Source: Gautieria morchelliformis
Lineage: Eukaryota; Basidiomycota; Agaricomycetes; Gomphales; Gomphaceae
Direction of reading: 5' to 3'
Assembly: GCA_015179125.1 (NCBI GenBank)
Contig: WHVA01000055.1
Coordinates: 277,926 to 341,925 of the forward strand
Length of the DNA: 64,000 bases
Below are positions 19,535 to 31,022 of this stretch, piece after piece. The notes below the pieces were generated by a model that made no database searches, was not told the origin of the DNA, and worked only from the letters and a program-made list of their open reading frames with translations. A program made the translations under genes and the position numbers. The first letter of the stretch is position 1. Every line of letters begins with the position of its first letter.

Positions 19535-20464
19535 CTACTCATATCTGTTACAAATATCTGTCCAAGTATCTATTACTCTATCTTGTAGTCTAATATTCTT
19601 TCATATGTATATATATCTCCAAGATGTTTGAAATATACAAAATCTTCTATTAACATTTATTATTCTCCTTATAAATACTACTATATATTCCTATATGTTG
19701 TTATTGATACTCTTGTAATATATATTATATACTCATATATGCTGTATCACATGACCTTTTTGATTAACCTCCATATGACATGGCCTGATAGACCAAAGTG
19801 TTAACTCTGAAACCAAAGGCTTGAAGGGTCCCAAAACAGGTCTACTATGGCTTCTCAACAGTGAAAAGTTGTTGACCCAGTGATCTTTTTCAAGATACTC
19901 CAGGGTCCACAATTCAGCTGTTTGCGGGGCAAACAGCTGCTGGAAGTTCAAAAATGTGTAAGTGTGTGTGATCTTAGGACCTTATGTTGTTTCACAAGGG
20001 CAATGGAACTTGACCAATCTGTGGTATTCCGGTGTGATGCAGTGAGTGTACAAGGTTGAGGTAAGATAGGGAACTACCAGGCAGTTCCCATGTAGTGGGT
20101 CCTGGCAGACTGTAAGAAAGGTGTAAAAAATTATAGGACAACTGTTTTCTTACAGTTTTATCACACTATTTTGTGATTGGTAGACTAGTTAGCACCAGTG
20201 GTTTTGCACACTTTTCTTTTTACAATTTTATCACACTTTTTTGGGATTCAGCAACTTTTAAAAAACACTAAAAATTTTTGGGATATCTTTACAATTTTTT
20301 GAACAGTTTTTCAAACCCGGAAATTTTTCTATGCCTCCCTCCAGTGATGCTAGCTTACTCCTTGAGAGTTGAAACCAATCATATGGGCTTCAGTCTCCAG
20401 GAGAAGGTATGCAATGTGAGTTCCATGAGGGTGTTGCTTGGAATGAATGTAAAACATCAGATCT
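19535..20464. other. AT-rich stretch without a recognisable gene
   Basis: The stretch has TATATA-rich words at 19600-19740 and two similar TTATCACAC(T)A/TTTTTTGTG/GGATT blocks near 20150 and 20225. Bases 19733-19779 match the reverse complement of 4245-4292 (core AATCAAAAAGGTCATGTGA), so it contains a dispersed repeat. No coding pattern is seen. Confidence 0.5.
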
Positions 20465-20620
20465 TCACTGACTGTGACAATCGAGCTGGCACTCGTCATC
20501 GTCCATGTGATAGTCTTTATGCGTGATAAGGTGTCGGCGCATCGTTGAACGCAGGTTGAAAGCTTTGCCACAGTTGGGCACAGGACAGGGGTATGCTTGT
20601 GAAGAATCGATATTAAATCA
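20465..20620 (-). pseudogene. C2H2 zinc-finger gene fragment
   Basis: One minus-strand frame reads YPCPVPNCGKAFNLRSTMRR, then HLITH, and ends DECQLDCHSQ followed by a stop at 20465. The spacing C-x4-C-x12-H-x4-H is a standard C2H2 finger. It may be the last exon of a zinc-finger gene whose upstream part joins the degraded 3' end of the kinesin frame ([14 protein letters not shown] at about 20710-20755 looks finger-like). A full gene could not be assembled, so I treat it as a fragment. Confidence 0.5.
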
Positions 20621-20675
20621 GTTAGGAACAAGGCCGAGACGTACGTTTCTGATCAGTGTGGATGTTCATTTGTGC

Positions 20676-22848
20676 CTACACCGAAACGGCCAGGCATGTA
20701 AGTGCGAAATACGATCTATGTGTGCGCGTGAGGGGCTCACGTTGACGGCATTCTGTACAGAAAGTGTCAGCAGAGGGATTAGATTGAAAACCAATGTGGC
20801 TAGGAACGATTCGAACCTGTCTCTCAAACCATTTTTCCCATCCTGGCCATTCAAGATGTGGTTCCGTCTCCCAGTGACGTTGAGTGACAGCGGAAAGCTC
20901 GGCCGCCTTCTCTGTAACCATATCATTGGTGTACCGAAGGGCGACTCGGTTAGGGCTGAGTTCTGCCTCCATCGGGCCTACAATCTCTTCATACTGGCCT
21001 GTGTCAGGGATACTACCCCCACCGGCGCGCTGCGACTCTCCCAATTCTCTCCTCAGTCTTGTGAGCCCCTCAGTCCGCTGAGTAAAGCGTTGGCGGAGTT
21101 CATCGTGTTGTGACTGGAGGTCGACAAACTGCTGCGGCATCAGTCTACTGGCATCATCCATTTCGTGATCCGAATTGACAGAGATTAGGCCCCTTCCAAT
21201 GCTGGTACCATCCTTAATGCCCTTGAGCTTATTCGGCAACTGGGTAACCCTGTTCTGCAGCCACTCGACACCATCCCAGCCATCTTCCTTTTCATTCACG
21301 ACGGCTCTGTTACGAATATTCCTCGCGCGAATCGCATATTTGAGAGTGTTTACGGTTTCGCCTACATTCCATTCGGCAGGGCTGACACAGGCGATCATGA
21401 GCGTGTGAGCATTTCCTCCTAGTGAGTCTTGTAGCAATCGAGTCAATTTGGAATCCTGATAAGGAATATGTGAGGCTGTGTGTGACTCCACGCGAGCTGG
21501 ATCCCCCAATGCAGAGATTACATTGCCAAGGGCAAGCAGGCCGCTGTCGATGGAAATGCCTTCCTCAATGCGTTCGCCTACAGCAGCAGTGCGTTTAAGC
21601 TGAGTGGGAGTTCAGCAAATAGATATGTAACCACTTATGCAGGCTTACACGTTCCGATCCAGCAAGGTCAACAAAGTGAAACTTGGAAACCATAGTTACC
21701 CATTCGCCAACCTCCTCGTCATGCGCCTTACCTGGAGCGGGACTGATACGATCACCCATAGCACCAGCAGGTCTGAGACCACTGCTTCTTCGCATAGCAG
21801 TATGAAAGCTGGGGGTGAGAGGACGGCCGAATGTGGGAGAACTAACACGTTGAGCTGTGCTTCCGTTATAAACAGATCCAGGCCTAGCCAACCGAGATGG
21901 GGAACGGCCAGTAGGAGGGAGTGGGGAAGAGCTACGAGGCGGAGGCCCAGAGCCAGTATATTTCTTTTGTGTAAGCGTAAGCGAGAAGATGGCGTGTGAT
22001 CGGGACGACTGCGCATTCATTTCCGTCTCATTTGTGTGACGAATGGATGTCCCCTGACGAAGGAGACTGAACAAATCGTGGTGAAAATAAGATAAATACT
22101 TATTTAACAACCTGAGAACGTACTTCATGACTTCACCAGCATTCCGGACGGTGACTTCACGAAGACCGCCCGAGATAATATGACAATCCTTGTCGTCACG
22201 GATCTGAACTTCGCGCTTGACACTTTCTTCTCCAAGCAGATCGATGAGACCTTCGTTGTATATTTCAATAAAGGAGCCTTTGATGGAGCATGACCAGCCC
22301 ACTCCACGTTTCTCCTTCATCTGCTTGGCCCGTTGGAAAATGTTAGAAACCGACCTTGGTATGATACCCATCCCATTATGTGGGTCTGACGGGTCTGCAT
22401 CAAGGTCGATGCCGGTCATAGAGTAGGTCTTCCCCGAGGATGTTTGGCCATAAGCTAATAATATTGTACAATTGAATCCTTGTAGAAAGCGCGAAATAAG
22501 AGGTTCCGCCGTGCTCTGAAAAAGAGCATGCTGGGATGTGGTAGGTGGATGAACTTGATCAAAGGTATAAGATTGTTTCTTTGTAGGACCGGCGGATGAG
22601 AGAACTTGTGCTCCTCCATTAGCAGTTGGAGCAATGGGTGCTGATTGTGTTAAGTCAACTTGGACAGATGTTGCAGAGGCGGCCTGAACCACCGTTGCTG
22701 AAACCGAGCCGGGACAGAGACCGTATCCTGACTGGTCGTTGGTCGTATACGAACGGCTACAAATATCTTCAGTAAAGCCTCTCAACAGCACCAGACTACG
22801 CGACTGACTGACTTGGACAGATGTTGTGCCTCCAGTAGAAGGGACCAT
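20676..22848 (-). pseudogene. Kinesin-4-like motor gene, degraded and truncated
   Basis: ATG at 22848. Introns: 22808-22757 (52 nt), 22111-22067 (45 nt), 21648-21600 (49 nt), all GT-AG. The motor domain is clear: VRIRPTTSQD, KKQSYTFDQVHPPT, AYGQTSSGKTYSMTG (ATP loop), NAQSSRSHAIFSL (switch I), VDLAGSER (switch II), [29 protein letters not shown]; the last is typical of kinesin-4. Damage: one base appears missing between ARFQ and TVVQAAS (about 22698), an extra Leu precedes the ATP loop (TILLAYGQT), a piece is missing in the coiled coil (EEIVGP joins MEAEL), and the long tail is absent, replaced by zinc-finger-like sequence before the stop at 20676. It may be a decaying paralogue; a sequencing error could explain the single-base loss only. 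Confidence 0.85.
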
Positions 22849-22862
22849 ACCTCAGAGTAAAT

Positions 22863-23241
22863 GGGTGACTTTCCGTAGCCTTAAATTCCTAAACCCCTGG
22901 TTCTAAACCGGCTCCGCGCGATAGCTGTCGAATTTAGGACCGATTTCGAAACCGTAACACCAAAGCAATGGCGGAAGTGCTCAGACGCAAGCTGTCATCG
23001 GCATCCGGCCGGCATGAATAAGTAGGGCAAGAAATTGCCACGTTTGGCCAAACCTGTCACTATAGTGCATCAAAACGTCACATTTTTGGTTTAGGAAGCA
23101 GCAAATAGGTTAGAGCAGGGGTCGTGCCTGCTCTAGATTTTTGGTTTAAAACATTAATTTCCGTCATAGCGGACTTGTAAAACGAGTACTCGGCTCGTTA
23201 GAACATGGAATTTAGGAATTTAGCTCTACGGAAAGTCACCC
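22863..23241. mobile_element. 379-bp MITE with 31-bp terminal inverted repeats
   Basis: Ends 22863-22893 and 23211-23241 are inverted copies (GGGTGACTTTCCGTAG perfect, then AAATTCCTAAA after a 4-base difference). AAT flanks both sides (22860-22862 and 23242-23244), consistent with a 3-bp target duplication. It has no coding capacity and holds an internal hairpin AGAGCAGG/CCTGCTCT at 23112-23134. It lies 14 bases upstream of the kinesin ATG, so it replaces most of that gene's leader or promoter. A Harbinger/PIF origin is possible from the 3-bp duplication but not shown. Confidence 0.85.
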
Positions 23242-23518
23242 AATGACAACGAAGTCGTGCCTCCGCTACGAACAATGAGCTTGGTCAGCTGCGGATCAGG
23301 CCAGGCTTCCTGAAGCACCAGCTATTTGGGTAATGCGAACAGCTGTAAACCGTGCTCGAGCCCAGCAGCACGTGACTAACATGGAAGCGCTTTACATAAT
23401 TTATTGACAACCATAGGCAGAGCAATTTCGCCTTGCAGGCATTGATAGTTTGACCTAGGTGTCATTTAAAGCTATTGATCCAGTATCGTACCACTTGACA
23501 GACGGCCCTATATTCAAG

Positions 23519-24856
23519 ATGACATCGCGACAGAAGCTTGGAACCCTAGTTGTTGTCGTCCTCAAAGCCGTCCGTATTCACTCAAAGTTGTTTGTGTTCT
23601 CGATATCTCTAACGTTCTGTTGGTAGCGTAACCTTACAGACTCGCATACGTTCTACAAACAAGATCCCTACGCCCTGGTTCGGCTTGGTGGGACGGAGAA
23701 GAAGACGGGGGTTGATGTGAGAGGGGGGCAGCATCCGGTGTGGGACGATGAGCTGCATCTGCCTGTGCTGGAATTTGTGCGTGGTTCGGACGGCCGCACG
23801 CTCAACGTGGCCGCGTACTCGAAGGAGCCGCGGGTCGATGAGCTCATTGGGGAAGGGCAGGTGGACATTTCTGACACGCTGGTGAATGGCGAATTCGATG
23901 GTGAGTGAGCGCTTGGTTAACTTGCGAATGTGTGCTCTTTTTTGCATTAATGTGCTGACGCGATCGGCAGACTGGGTGAAGCTGCAGCTGAACGGCGCGT
24001 ATCGGGGGGAAATATACCTGGAGATGACGTACTACTCAGCGCGCCGCCGCTTGCGCGGAGGCCCAGCAAACTGTCGCCGAATGATCGCCTGTTGCGCCCT
24101 CCTGCTACGCCGCCGAAGGAGGCGACGTCCCCTCACGTTTCCCCGCAGCGATCCCCCCAGTTGCGAGCGAGCTTGAACACGAACGCTTCCCCACGTATAC
24201 AACCCCCATCGTCTCCGCGTCTCCTTTCGTCCTCTCCTCGTCTATATCCTGCCGTTTCGTCTGCTTCCTCGTCGCCCCGACGTGGCGAGACACACCTCCC
24301 GACTGTCCCGCGTCCAGGCTCGACGGCTCCGCGACAGCCATACGTCGACCCCACCCTCAAGAACATCCCATTCCTGGATGTGGGGCCGGCATATAATCCC
24401 GCCCCGCCGCCGGCCCCTGCCCCGGCCCCGGCCCCGGCCCTTTACTCGGTTCCCTCCATCCTCCGCCCGCGCAATGTGAAATCCTCGCCTATCCCCGTTC
24501 CCGCACGCGATAGCCTCCCTCCTGCACCGCCCCCAAAAGACGACCCGAGTCGGCGGTTCCAGCGGGAGCTGGCTGAGAGCGATGCAGAGTTCGCGGCGCG
24601 GCTCGCGGAAAGCGAGGGCATCGACGTGGCGCGTCTGAAGGCGGAGGAGTCGGATGCGGAGCTGGCAAGGCGGCTGGCAAGCGAGGAGCAGGGTGACATG
24701 GGAGGTGGGACTTCGATTTCTGGTACGGACGTGGGGCGTCGGAGGGTGGAGGTGAGCGATGCGGAACTGGCGAGGCGGCTTGCCGGTGAGGAGCACGCTG
24801 GAATGGGAGGCGGGACGTCTCAGTCGTTTCCCGGAGGGTGGGTTGAGTCGGATTGA
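23519..24856 (+). CDS. C2-domain, proline-rich protein (Fic1/Inn1-like)
   Basis: Exons 23519-23569, 23627-23900 and 23971-24856; introns of 57 and 70 nt with GT-AG ends. The C2 domain (~residues 8-135) reads GTLVVVVLKA, TFYKQDPYALVRL, GQHPVWDDELHLPV, VAAYSKEP, LIGEGQVDI, DDWVKLQLNG and YRGEIYLEMTY. A Pro/Ser-rich segment follows (PPATPPKEATSPHVSP, PAPPPAPAPAPAP), then three charged repeats of the type SDAELARRLAxEE near the C-terminus. In yeasts Fic1/Inn1 proteins with this layout act at the cytokinetic ring. One oddity: after TYYSA near 24032 the frame must shift back by one base to reach the proline-rich part (exon 3 is 886 nt where 887 would fit). This is either a real frameshift or an assembly error. 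Domain call firm, orthology inferred. Confidence 0.75.
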
Positions 24857-25511
24857 AAAAAAAAACGAGCCAGTAGTGTCAGTGCGCGCAAGACTGGTGT
24901 TTCCGGATTATCCTTATCATATACGCTTACATGTACGGTTGCAAATCTGACAGCCTGACAGCCCTCTGATTTGACGGAGGTGCAAGCTCTTCGAAACGCT
25001 GTTCGAAGTTTGTTTAGACACGGCAACCAGAGCCTGGCCGGTTGGGAATACAGCAGTCAATCAGGCATATTTAGTTGTTCAAACAGCGAGTTGTTTCTCC
25101 CAAGAACTTGTAGACCTTCATGATTCTGCCTGCCCGTGAATTGAGATCTCCTCAAGTCCACCTCCTGGTATGTGAGACGGTGAGGATTGTGTAAATCGTC
25201 CTCAATGTCTCTGACTAGAGCTAGTCAGCGCTTTGCTAGCGCCCACGCCGTATTTGATCGATCGCTCAGGCCCGGAGGCCCTGGCACTTCATGAAAATCA
25301 GACTTGATTCCCCTTGGTGTTAGATATGGACAAGGTGACATATTTGCATTATAGAACCGTGACACGCGTAGAAGCGCGGCACGTGCCGGTGCAGTCTTCG
25401 CGAGGCACCATCGCGAAAGCATGACATGCACAATACAGCGCGCAAGACGCTCGCGGTTAAAAGGCAGCCTGCGTTCCGTGTTCGTTCCGCACCACGCTGC
25501 CCATCGCCAGC
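24857..25511. other. Intergenic stretch
   Basis: I see no gene between the C2-protein stop and the transporter ATG. GGTTAAAAGG at 25453-25462, about 50 bases before the transporter ATG, is the best TATA-like word. Confidence 0.4.
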
Positions 25512-26966
25512 ATGGGTCTGCCCAACCTGAGCGTCGCCGGCGTCGTTGCGTTCTACATGTTCGCCGCACTCACCGTGAGCAGCCATCCGTCGTCTGCGTC
25601 CTGCCGCACCTGATTTATTCTTTGTCCGTGTCGACAGATGGTCTTCGTGAACAAGGCCGTCCTGAACTCGACGCCCAACCTGCCCCTCCTATTCATGTTC
25701 TTCCAGTCCGTAATGACAGTGCTCCTTCTCCACCTCTCCGCTGCCTTCAGCGCCTCCATATCGCTCCCCACGCTCTCCCTCCCCGTCGCCCGCAAGCTCA
25801 CCCCGCTCATCCTGGTCGACGCGGCAGGCTTCACGTTCAACATCCTCTGTCTGCGCGACGTCGAGGCCGCCTTTTTCCAGGTCGCCAGGGGCCTCGTGTT
25901 GCCGCTCACCATAACCGTCGTGTCCCTACACAGTCGCACCAGACCCAGCCCGAAAGTGTGCGCGTGCGCCGCGATAGTCACGGCGGGGTTCTTCGTCGGC
26001 GTGTCCCCATCAGCAGATCTCCCGGTGCGTGCCGTGCCGACGCCCCTGGGCCTGTTTTATGGCTTCCTTTCCTCCCTTGTGCGCACCATTTTATTTCTCT
26101 CGTCCGCACATTCTTCTATAACCGCATCCCGCCACCCCGCAGTCCATTGCAGTCCACGCCGTCCTCATCAAAGCCTCCCTCCCCCACGTCTCCAACTCGT
26201 CTACCCAACTCGCCTACTGGTCCAACCTCGGCACCGCCGTCCTCCTCGCGATCACCGCTACCCTCAAGGGCGAAGCTTCCGAGTTCGTCCTGATGACGCA
26301 GAGCGGGCAATGGGAGTGGGGCGTGTTCGCGTGGGGCAACCTCGTCGCGGGCGTCGTGGGCTTCATGATCAGCATCGCCGGCATTCTGAGCGTCAAAGTC
26401 ACCAGCCCCGTGACGCACATGTTTTCCAGCGTGAGTGGCGCGCATTACCCTCCCTACCTACATAGCCATTCGTCATGCCGCCGTATCCGACGAAACTGAG
26501 CGCGTTATCTCGTATCTCGCAGGCTGCGCGGAGCGTGCTGCAAGTCGCGTTGGGCGTGAAGATCTTCGGCGACATCCTCACCGTGTGCGTGCCTCCTCCT
26601 CCCATACTTCGCGGCGAGCCGTATTATTCTTACATGACACTGACATCGGACGAATGAATAGACGACGCGCAGCGTCGGTATTCACGATTCTCTGCGGAAC
26701 CTTGTGCGTCTGTCTCTCCACCCATGTTCATGTTATCCCACCCCAGCCGAGCGACGGACGTTGATGCGTATATTGTTTGCCACGCTAGACTATACACGTG
26801 GGTTAAATCTCGCGAACGTGAAGCCGAGGCATCCGGCGTGGCACAGAAACAGGCCTCAGCGACGGACGTGGAAGCGCAGCGGGAGCGTGGTGCGGACGAG
26901 AAGGTCGACCTTGATGGCCTGTCAGGACGTGCGTCGGAGAAGGAGAAGGAGAAAGGGGGGATGTAG
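25512..26966 (+). CDS. Triose-phosphate/nucleotide-sugar transporter family protein
   Basis: Six exons: 25512-25574, 25638-26078, 26143-26430, 26523-26584, 26662-26703 and 26789-26966; all phases agree and give 357 residues. About ten hydrophobic segments fit the drug/metabolite transporter fold. Landmarks are MVFVNKAVLNSTPNLPLLFM, FFQVARGLVLPLTITVVSL, a Ser/Thr-rich LAYWSNLGTA, and IKVTSPVTHMFSS-like VKVTSPVTHMFSS plus AARSVLQVALGVKIFGDIL, the conserved C-terminal pair of this family. The tail is hydrophilic and acidic. Members exchange nucleotide sugars such as GDP-fucose or GDP-mannose across the Golgi membrane; the substrate cannot be read from sequence. No damage is visible, so this is the best candidate for a working host gene along with the DUF6534 gene. 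Confidence 0.85.
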
Positions 26967-28556
26967 GTCCGGAGGTGGGAATGTTGGATGTGGAACTAGC
27001 GGGGGTCAGATTGGGCCTTGGTATACCAATGCCAGGGCTTTTCTCAGTCTAGACCCGCATGGCCGACACTTGTTCATTGGCAGCGTTGGCCCTGATCTTC
27101 TTGTTATTATTAATCGACATGGATCGTACGCTAGGATCCATGTAGCAATTAAATAAATTTTGAATCCCGGGCTGGCGTTGTGGGTGATCAATGATCATGG
27201 GGAAGGAGCCTAATGGTCCTAGCCATCGTCTTATGTTTCGAACGCAGGTGCTTTCCTTGTCGGATTTGCAGATACTCCAGCGGATGTCCGGTCTTGCCCC
27301 TTTTTTAAAAAAATTCTCACCCGCCGCCTTTATAAAAAAATTTCCATCAACATTGTTCCATGTATCGATCGATCGACAATCGTGCACTGTGCCTAGGCTC
27401 CCGTTGGCCCCCCAGGGGATTATGCCGAGTACATATGCCACATCCAGCAGCGCATCCACGATAAGGCGGCTGAGGATTTGGCAACCAAGCAATAAACACC
27501 TCTGGTGGGTCGGCCGGGCTGCACGGACAGTACCTGTCTTCCTGACTACATACAGGTCGGGACAATCGGTGCGCACCCCATGGCATCCATGCCTCACATG
27601 CCTGTAGCGCTTTTATAATTGGTTTGGCCCATCTACGAAGGTGCTTATGCATCAGAAGGGAATGGCATGAATGGGGAGCTGAAGCTTTGTCCGACGGGGG
27701 AGAGTATTGTGATAGGACCGGACTTACTGTACAGTAGGCGGCAAGACGAGGGGGAGGAAGGTAGAGAGCAATTACGTATATCTATGTGCGCGTGGCGCCG
27801 GAATGATACTGACAGACGTGGTGTTGGTGCGACCGTTTTGCCTGAAGCTGCAGTTGGTTCGATGGGGCGGGAAATGGTATAGCAGGCGGTGACTCACGAG
27901 CGGGATACTTATAATTAAATGGGCGGGAACCAGCTCCCTGTTCAGTAGTACACAGCATGACGCCCGGGATTACAATGATAATGTCGGTCGAGTTAATTGG
28001 CGCGGAACCAGATGTGACTGAACAAAAGTGGACTGGACTGGTCTGCAGTCGTCGCGATGGGAATGGGTCGTCAAGGTCTGAAACTTCTCTTGATGCTGCC
28101 TACGCTTGCTGGAATAGCGCGGCGCTTCGGAGGTCCGAGGCCGTGACCAACACGGAACATCTCGGGGCTGACGCGCTGACGGTCCTATAGGCAATAATAT
28201 AATGGCTTGTGACAGTAAAAATACAGCCAGTAATAACAAGGGGCAGTACCGGTGCCGGTGGTACTTGCCTGATCTGGGATCCTGTATGTTGATGCTGGTC
28301 ACGTGATCACAAGGGATGGTGGCGCTGTCGAGCCTCGAGGATGAAGTGGCGCGCTGTGGCTCATGTATTTATTCTTGCTCGCTTCATTTCGAAGCCCAGA
28401 TAGCCCCGGCCCTTCGACCCCGTGGAGTTTGCTTAAATTACTTTATCAAACCTATAATATAAATGTCTCATCAGTTACTGTATCAGACCAATAGCAACCC
28501 ACCTCTATTATAACGTCCCACGTCCTTTGGGAGTCGTCCCCATGTATAGCGTCTCC
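26967..28556. other. Long intergenic stretch without a recognised gene
   Basis: Open frames on both strands (the longest near 27049-27597) have no family motif, no consistent intron pattern and odd composition, with A/T homopolymers near 27300-27350. No repeats shared with the rest of the window were noticed. A small or non-coding gene cannot be excluded. Confidence 0.4.
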
Positions 28557-30517
28557 ATGGACAATATCCAGCTCTTGTAAGCCAGGCAAATTATTTGTCT
28601 CCCCTCTATTTACAAGACTGCCCAGATTCGGGCCTATGCTGGTCGGTACGTTCTTCAGCACAATTCTCTATGGAGTAAGACCTGCTTTTTATATACGCTG
28701 AACTGGGAGTGCTGACCCTTTGACCAGGTTGTCGTTGTCCAGGTCCGTGTTCCCTTGCAATCGTTTCCTGAGAGTTACAAACAGGCATGGTGTTTGGACA
28801 GGCGTTTATCTACTATCAGACGTATAAGAGGTTCTGCTGTACGATCGTGGTCGTGGTGAAACAAACATCTAATGCCATTTTGTCACCAGAGATGCTACTT
28901 GGATCAGATACTTTGTAAGCTCTGCCAATGGTTTACATAGAACAGTTATTCACGCCCCTCTAGATTTTATATCTCGTCATCTGCGAAACTCTGGCCACGG
29001 GCTTTGATATCGGTATGATGTACGAGCCCCTTGTACTAAGATATGGTAGGTCAACGACGTCACGGTGAGAATCCCCAGTTCACCCGTTTCTCCGTGCTAT
29101 CAGCGACCCCTCGCGCAACTACCATCCTCCCCATTAGTGAGTGGTTTGAACTCCTCCGCGTGCCATGCAGAGAGCTCACTTTTACGCCGCACTTCAGTGC
29201 TTGTGGCTGGTACGTTTTCTCCAATTTCCCATAGGGCACACATCTGAGAAGTGTTCTGTGTTAGACCCCATCATGACGGTAAAAAAATAGAAACGTCAGA
29301 AACGGCCTAGCTGCTAACCTTGTGCTTTAAGGTATTCATATCCACGCCAGTGCAGCTCTTCATCGGTTGGCGTATCAAGACGCTCAACGGTTCAAGGCTG
29401 CTGCCTGCAATCATCTGTGTCTTTGCACTATCTGCCCTCGGTATGTCCGCCCACGCCTCCGTGCTCACATGAGCGCGCGGATTCATCAATGACCTGTTTG
29501 AACTCTTTATTCTTTATTTCAGCTGGAGGTATATCAACTACTGTCGCAGCCGCTATTTTCCACGAGTTTGCCAAAGTACACCAATACGACGGGGCGGTCA
29601 TTACATGGCTGGCATCTTCAGCCGCTGCCGATATCTGTATCACGGGGTGCCTCGTATGGTCTTTGGTAAGGCAGCGGTACCTACCTAGCAGAGCTTGTTT
29701 TTAGTGAAAGCACTGCCTCAACACTAGCATAAACGTAGAACGGGGTATTCAGCCACAGATGATATCTTGAATAAGCTCATTCGACGTGAGTCTTTCCTTG
29801 TAGGGTAAAATTTTCCACTCCGTACCCATATCCATTCAGTAACGCTCCAAACTGGTGCAATCACTGCCCTCTCAGCCACATTGGACGTGGTGCTTTTCTT
29901 AGCGGCACCAGTAAGCGCTGTCCCCCCACTGAATATATGTTGGCAAGGTCCCCCCTGACGTCGCGTCGCGGTATTTCAGGACACGACCCTGTGGGTAACG
30001 CAACAACTCTAGATAAATAAATACTAAACCACCAAAATCAAAAAATCCACAGAAACTTCATCTGGAATTTTTCGCTCTCCAAGTTGTATACCAACTCGTT
30101 GCTGTCAACCCTGAACGCGCGTGCTGGGTGGAACAACCTCGCCGGCGACCAAGTGCATCGCGATAATAATATCCTTTTCGGGGACTCCAAGCTCGCATCC
30201 TCGTGCGGGAACGTATGTAACCTTTCACATTTTTTTTTTCTCATACATTACCTTTTCATAATTTCTCTGAACAGCACCCTGCTGCCAATGGCGAACGCAC
30301 CAATGTCGTTAGTGCCGCCCCTCCTCTGTTGTTATGTGGCCCTGACCAAATCGATGGATGTTATTATCAGTATTCCGTAGCTGCGGTTGAACTTCGATTT
30401 CGGAGCGACAACGGTGTCCCGCGCGACGATGTCAGGCGTGATATGGAATCAGGAATTTCCGTAACAAAGATGGTGGAGCGCTTCGAGGAGGAGATACCTC
30501 CTGTTACCCGGGACTGA
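28557..30517 (+). CDS. DUF6534-type multi-pass membrane protein, 14 exons
   Basis: Exons: 28557-28576, 28617-28674, 28775-28830, 28890-28914, 28964-29045, 29104-29136, 29235-29278, 29332-29440, 29523-29676, 29739-29785, 29840-29910, 29980-29990, 30053-30212, 30275-30517. All junctions are GT-AG and all phases agree, giving 370 residues. The protein has about seven membrane segments: GPMLVGTFFSTILYG, VFGQAFIYYQTY, ILYLVICETLATGFDIGMMY, VFISTPVQLFIGWR, then LLPAIICVFALSALAGG, ITWLASSAAADICITG, and QTGAITALSATLDVVLFLA followed by NFIWNFSLSKLYTNSLLSTL, a hallmark of this Agaricomycete-specific family. The C-terminal ~80 residues are hydrophilic. Function of the family is unknown; a receptor-like topology is only an inference. 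Exons of 11, 20, 25 and 33 nt are very small; the start exon and the 40-nt first intron are the least certain part. Confidence 0.85.
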
Positions 30518-30939
30518 CCAATATCTTTGACAATAATTTGTATATTCATCTCATCAGTATGTAGCTACTTACGATAACTATCATACTAGACTATAACTTG
30601 TAGCCTTTATTGACGAGGTCATCGAGACTCGGCATCATCGTCACTCAGATACTGTCTCCCTTCTTCCCATCAACTGCCAATTGACTTTTACTTGTTTCAA
30701 GGTATTGCACCTGACAACTCTGCAAATAATACATGCTGGCTACGCTGTCAGACTGCAGCAACACCAAGCACTTACTGTAAGTACATCACATACCACAGCG
30801 GGTGGGATTACCTTAGTACCAAGGACCCTGAAAATCCCTTATAGTATGCCTATATCTACTTCTGCAAGGGGAATGTGGTGTGGATGTCACTGTAGTCAGC
30901 GGAATAATGTTACCTATGATGATATACTTCACTAGCCAC
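30518..30939. other. Stretch with one coding-like segment of unknown nature
   Basis: At about 30703-30840 the plus strand reads GIAPDNSANNTCWLRCQ then SGWDYLSTKDPENPL before a stop. The composition is protein-like but I do not recognise a family, and no convincing exons join it. Confidence 0.3.
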
Positions 30940-31022
30940 AACGGTCAAGTCCATGCAGTCTCAGAATTCATTGACCATCTCCAGCTGGGACTCTGCCTGG
31001 TGCGGCTCAAACCCCATCTGTA
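30940..31022 (-). pseudogene. Small G1 Gypsy integrase fragment
   Basis: The reverse complement aligns with G1 at about 15890-15970: MGFEPHQAESQLEMVNEF is the family word, read here with a stop (TGA) where the other copy has the CGA codon. It has no neighbouring Gypsy sequence and is an isolated relic. Confidence 0.7.

Noticed and set aside
27049..27597. 182-residue minus-strand open frame in the intergenic stretch
   Set aside because: No motif, Lys/Phe runs come from homopolymers, and an overlapping plus-strand frame of similar length exists.
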